Shown: piece by piece, positions 54,297 to 56,610 of the stretch
How the letters are laid out: every line of letters begins with the position of its first letter
How positions within the stretch are numbered: position 1 is the first letter of the stretch
Assembly: GCA_017413105.1 (NCBI GenBank)
Contig: JAFPVA010000281.1
Location: forward strand, 1 to 56,610
DNA: 56,610 bases
Reading direction: 5' to 3'
From: Butyrivibrio sp.
GTDB lineage: Bacteria > Bacillota > Clostridia > Lachnospirales > Lachnospiraceae
Notes under the pieces: generated by a model
What the model was told of the DNA's origin: nothing
Database searches by the model: none
The model's input: only the letters and a program-made list of their open reading frames with translations
Made by a program: the position numbers and the translations under genes

Positions 54297-56378
54297 ATGA
54301 ACGACGAAAAAGACTACAAGGCCGCATACGAGCGTGAGAAGCTAAAAACTGCGGACCTTGCCGAAAAGGTTGCGGAACTTGAAGACAAGAATCAGGAACT
54401 GCAATTCAAGCTGGACAGGATAAAGAACAATCCCATCTGGAAGGCTTCAACCCCGGCGAGAAATACCATGCACTGGGTCATCAGGCAGAAGGACAGGATT
54501 AAGAATCAGGGCTCTGTTCGTGGCGTTATTGCCAAGATCAAGTACAAGCAGATTGAAAAGAAGGCCATGACCCACTTTGGAACAGAGAGTTTTCCAAGTG
54601 AGGAGACAAGAGCACAGCAGGAAAACGCAGTATTTGAGAAGATGCCTCTGATATCAATCCTGGTGCCTCTTTACAATACCCCGGAGAAATTTCTCAGGGA
54701 CATGATAGAGTCAGTGCTTGCACAGACCTATGGTAACTGGCAGCTTTGCCTGGCGGATGGCTCAGATGCAGAGCACATCGGAATTGTTAAGAGTATTGTA
54801 GAAGAATACCAAAAGGACCCCAGAGCTGCTTTTTCGGGAAAGTACCCCAATGAAGCGGGCGATGGCAAGAATAGAATAAGCTATCAGAAGCTTGAAAAGA
54901 ATGAAGGAATCGCGGGCAACACCAATCACTGTTTGGAGCTTGCAAAGGGAGAGTATATAGGTCTTTTTGACCACGATGATATCCTGCATCCGGAGGTTCT
55001 GTACTGGTATGTGAAGGTTATAAATGAGGAGAATGCTGATTACATCTACTGTGATGAGACTACCTTTAAGGGTGATGACATCAATAAGATGATAACCATG
55101 CATTTTAAACCGGATTACGCCATAGATAACCTTAGAGCAAATAATTATATCTGCCATTTCAGTGTTTTCAAAAGAAGTCTTCTTGATGGCACAGAGCTCT
55201 TCAGGACCAAGTTTGACGGAAGTCAGGACCACGATATGATTCTTCGTCTTACTGACAGAGCAGAGCATATAGTTCATGTTCCAAAGCTTTTGTACTACTG
55301 GAGAAGCCACGCCGGATCGGTAGCTTCTGATATCAGTGCAAAACCCTATGCCATCGAGGCAGCAAAGGGTGCTGTGGCTGATCACCTTAGGCGCCATGGG
55401 TATGAGCACTTTAAGATCACAAGTACCAGAGCCTTTGAGACAATCTTCAAGATCACCTATGAGGTTAAGGGAAATCCCAAGATTTCAATTGTGATCCCAA
55501 GCTGCGAACATGCTGAGGACTTGAAGAGATGTATAACTTCTATCTATGAGAAGTCTGTTTACGACAACTACGAGATAATAGTTGTAGAGAACGGCAGTAC
55601 CGGCAGTGAAGTTAAGGGCTATTACGAGGAACTTAGGAATGGCTCGTTAAAAGATATTGTGAAAGTGGTTGATTACTACGAGGGCGGAGCACATCTTAAT
55701 CCGGATGGCACGAAGCCTGCTTTCAACTACTCAGCGGTTGTAAACTATGGAGTTCAGCACTCCACAGGAGAATACATTATTTTCCTTAACAATGATACTC
55801 AGGTTATAACCGTTAACTGGATGGAAGAGCTTTTGATGTACGCTCAGAGAAGTGATGTTGGCGCAGTTGGCGGTAAGCTCTACTTCCCGGACAGAAAGAT
55901 ACAGCACGCCGGAGTTGTGCTAAAGCTTGGCGCTCACAGGACAGCCGGGCATTCTCATTACGGACAGGAAGGCATGAATCTTGGATATATGGGAAGACTT
56001 TGTTATGCTCAGGATGTCAGTGCTGTTACCGGTGCCTGCATGATGGTGAGCCGTGCCAAGTATGACGAGGTTGGAGGCTACGATGAGACCTTCCAGGTGA
56101 GCCTCAACGACGTGGACTTTTGCTTAAAACTCCGTGAAAAGGGCTATCTGAATGTCTTTACCCCATTTGCGGAGCTGTTCCATTATGAGTCCCTTAGCCG
56201 CGGCCTTGACCTTGAGGGCGAGAACGCAAAGCGTTACGAGTCAGAGTCAGAGCACTTCCGCACCAAGTGGAAAGAGGTGCTTGATAAGGGAGACCCTTAC
56301 TACAACCCGAATTTCTCACTTGATCGCAGCGATTTTTCGCTTAATGTGGAAGGGTACTCCAGCTTGAGGGATAAGTGA
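54297..56378 (+). CDS. Double-GT2 glycosyltransferase
   Basis: 693 residues. N-terminal coiled coil (about 12-50, AEKVAELEDKNQELQFKLD), then GT2 domain A from about 119 (ISILVPLYNTPEKF, DHDD at about 223-226) and GT2 domain B from about 397 (ISIVIPSCEHAEDL, FLNNDTQV at about 497, HAGVVLKLG, LNDVDFCLKLREKGY). Two catalytic-looking sites suggest a processive or disaccharide-adding enzyme, as in WbbL/WsaE-like polymer synthesis. The RBS comes from the repeat in front of it. Confidence 0.88.
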   Translation: MNDEKDYKAAYEREKLKTADLAEKVAELEDKNQELQFKLDRIKNNPIWKASTPARNTMHWVIRQKDRIKNQGSVRGVIAKIKYKQIEKKAMTHFGTESFPSEETRAQQENAVFEKMPLISILVPLYNTPEKFLRDMIESVLAQTYGNWQLCLADGSDAEHIGIVKSIVEEYQKDPRAAFSGKYPNEAGDGKNRISYQKLEKNEGIAGNTNHCLELAKGEYIGLFDHDDILHPEVLYWYVKVINEENADYIYCDETTFKGDDINKMITMHFKPDYAIDNLRANNYICHFSVFKRSLLDGTELFRTKFDGSQDHDMILRLTDRAEHIVHVPKLLYYWRSHAGSVASDISAKPYAIEAAKGAVADHLRRHGYEHFKITSTRAFETIFKITYEVKGNPKISIVIPSCEHAEDLKRCITSIYEKSVYDNYEIIVVENGSTGSEVKGYYEELRNGSLKDIVKVVDYYEGGAHLNPDGTKPAFNYSAVVNYGVQHSTGEYIIFLNNDTQVITVNWMEELLMYAQRSDVGAVGGKLYFPDRKIQHAGVVLKLGAHRTAGHSHYGQEGMNLGYMGRLCYAQDVSAVTGACMMVSRAKYDEVGGYDETFQVSLNDVDFCLKLREKGYLNVFTPFAELFHYESLSRGLDLEGENAKRYESESEHFRTKWKEVLDKGDPYYNPNFSLDRSDFSLNVEGYSSLRDK

Positions 56379-56408
56379 GTACGGAAATCCATTTTTGAAT
56401 CTATTAAG

Positions 56409-56436
56409 TTTAAAGGTACAGTATTTATGCTATAAT
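56409..56436 (+). promoter_or_regulatory. Outward promoter with extended -10
   Basis: TTTAAA at 56409-56414, 16 bases, then TATAAT at 56431-56436 preceded by TGC (extended -10). It lies after the last gene and reads toward the right edge of the window. Confidence 0.6.
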
Positions 56437-56610
56437 GTGAGTGATATTGAGACAAAAAGTCACAAGATGTCATGAGTTCTTGGATAAAATTACAGAAATC
56501 CGCACTTGCTGCGGGTTTCGTGAGAACATGATTCAAGAGTCAACCAAGCCCTGCGACGTTAGTCGCCTTCAAATGGCTTGGTTGATACATTCTTGGATTT
56601 TATATCCAAG
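56437..56610 (+). promoter_or_regulatory. Structured leader, cut by the window end
   Basis: Downstream of the promoter come AAATCCGC/GCGGGTTT (56496-56518, one G-U), the block 56508-56540 shared with 17393-17425, a nested hairpin TCAACCAAGCC/GGCTTGGTTGA (56540-56550 with 56575-56585) enclosing GCGAC-GTTA-GTCGC (56553-56566), and CTTGGAT/ATCCAAG at the edge (56592-56610). It looks like a 5' leader of a gene beyond the window. I do not recognise a known riboswitch. Confidence 0.45.

Noticed and set aside
54762-55409. 215-codon antisense frame under the double-GT2 gene
   Set aside because: Overlaps the conserved GT2 catalytic domain and lacks an RBS.

Overview
The window is almost entirely a surface-polysaccharide (glycan) assembly and decoration locus. 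Protein families, strong AGGAG-type ribosome binding sites, a lipobox protein, a GH25 cell-wall hydrolase and the absence of lipid A or outer-membrane export genes point to a Firmicute. The style (MBOAT/SGNH pairs, very large double-GT2 enzymes, Wzm/Wzt export, poly-acidic membrane proteins) fits a Lachnospiraceae member such as Butyrivibrio or Pseudobutyrivibrio. That assignment is inference; no rRNA or housekeeping marker is present. I support 42 protein genes, all on + except two single genes (11122-12606 and 27119-28333). I saw no tRNA, rRNA, CRISPR array or intact transposase.

Layout. 1-135: a 24-bp-period repeat array running into a 5'-truncated adenylation-domain gene. 123-4112: dlt-like module (adenylation enzyme, MBOAT, SGNH). 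4173-7972: four cytoplasmic glycosyltransferases. 8022-11018: second MBOAT/SGNH pair. 11122-12606 (-): lone GtrII-like membrane protein between hairpins. 12785-15813: ChbG-type deacetylase, DPM-like GT2 and a GT4. 15953-17386: priming sugar-phosphate transferase behind a terminator-like leader. 17485-26973: FAD enzyme, GT2s, a DegT-type aminotransferase, two GT-C-like membrane proteins, a radical SAM/SPASM enzyme and another DPM-like GT2. 27119-30068: divergent SGNH lipoprotein and UGM-like flavoenzyme bracketed by two giant inverted hairpins. 30256-40517: third and fourth MBOAT/SGNH modules, uridine kinase, a split DUF6077-like membrane protein and a tandem SMR-type flippase pair. 40668-44540: giant GH25 surface protein. 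44541-45349: intergenic, MITE-like. 45350-56378: rmlB, acidic membrane protein, Wzm permease, Wzt ATPase with C-terminal domain, a WbdD-like methyltransferase-kinase and two giant GT2 enzymes.

How it may work together (inference). The priming transferase loads a sugar phosphate on the lipid carrier and the GTs extend the chain. The methyltransferase-kinase would cap it, and Wzm/Wzt would recognise the cap and export it. Outside the membrane the chain would be decorated by DPM-like GT2 / SMR flippase / GT-C three-component systems and by four MBOAT/SGNH acylation modules.

The least expected signals are non-coding. The most striking is a three-hairpin element found twice (48066-48205 and 54056-54194) with identical spacing and compensatory base changes, a candidate undescribed structured RNA. 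It sits among a wider set of intergenic palindromes with a GCTTGC core.
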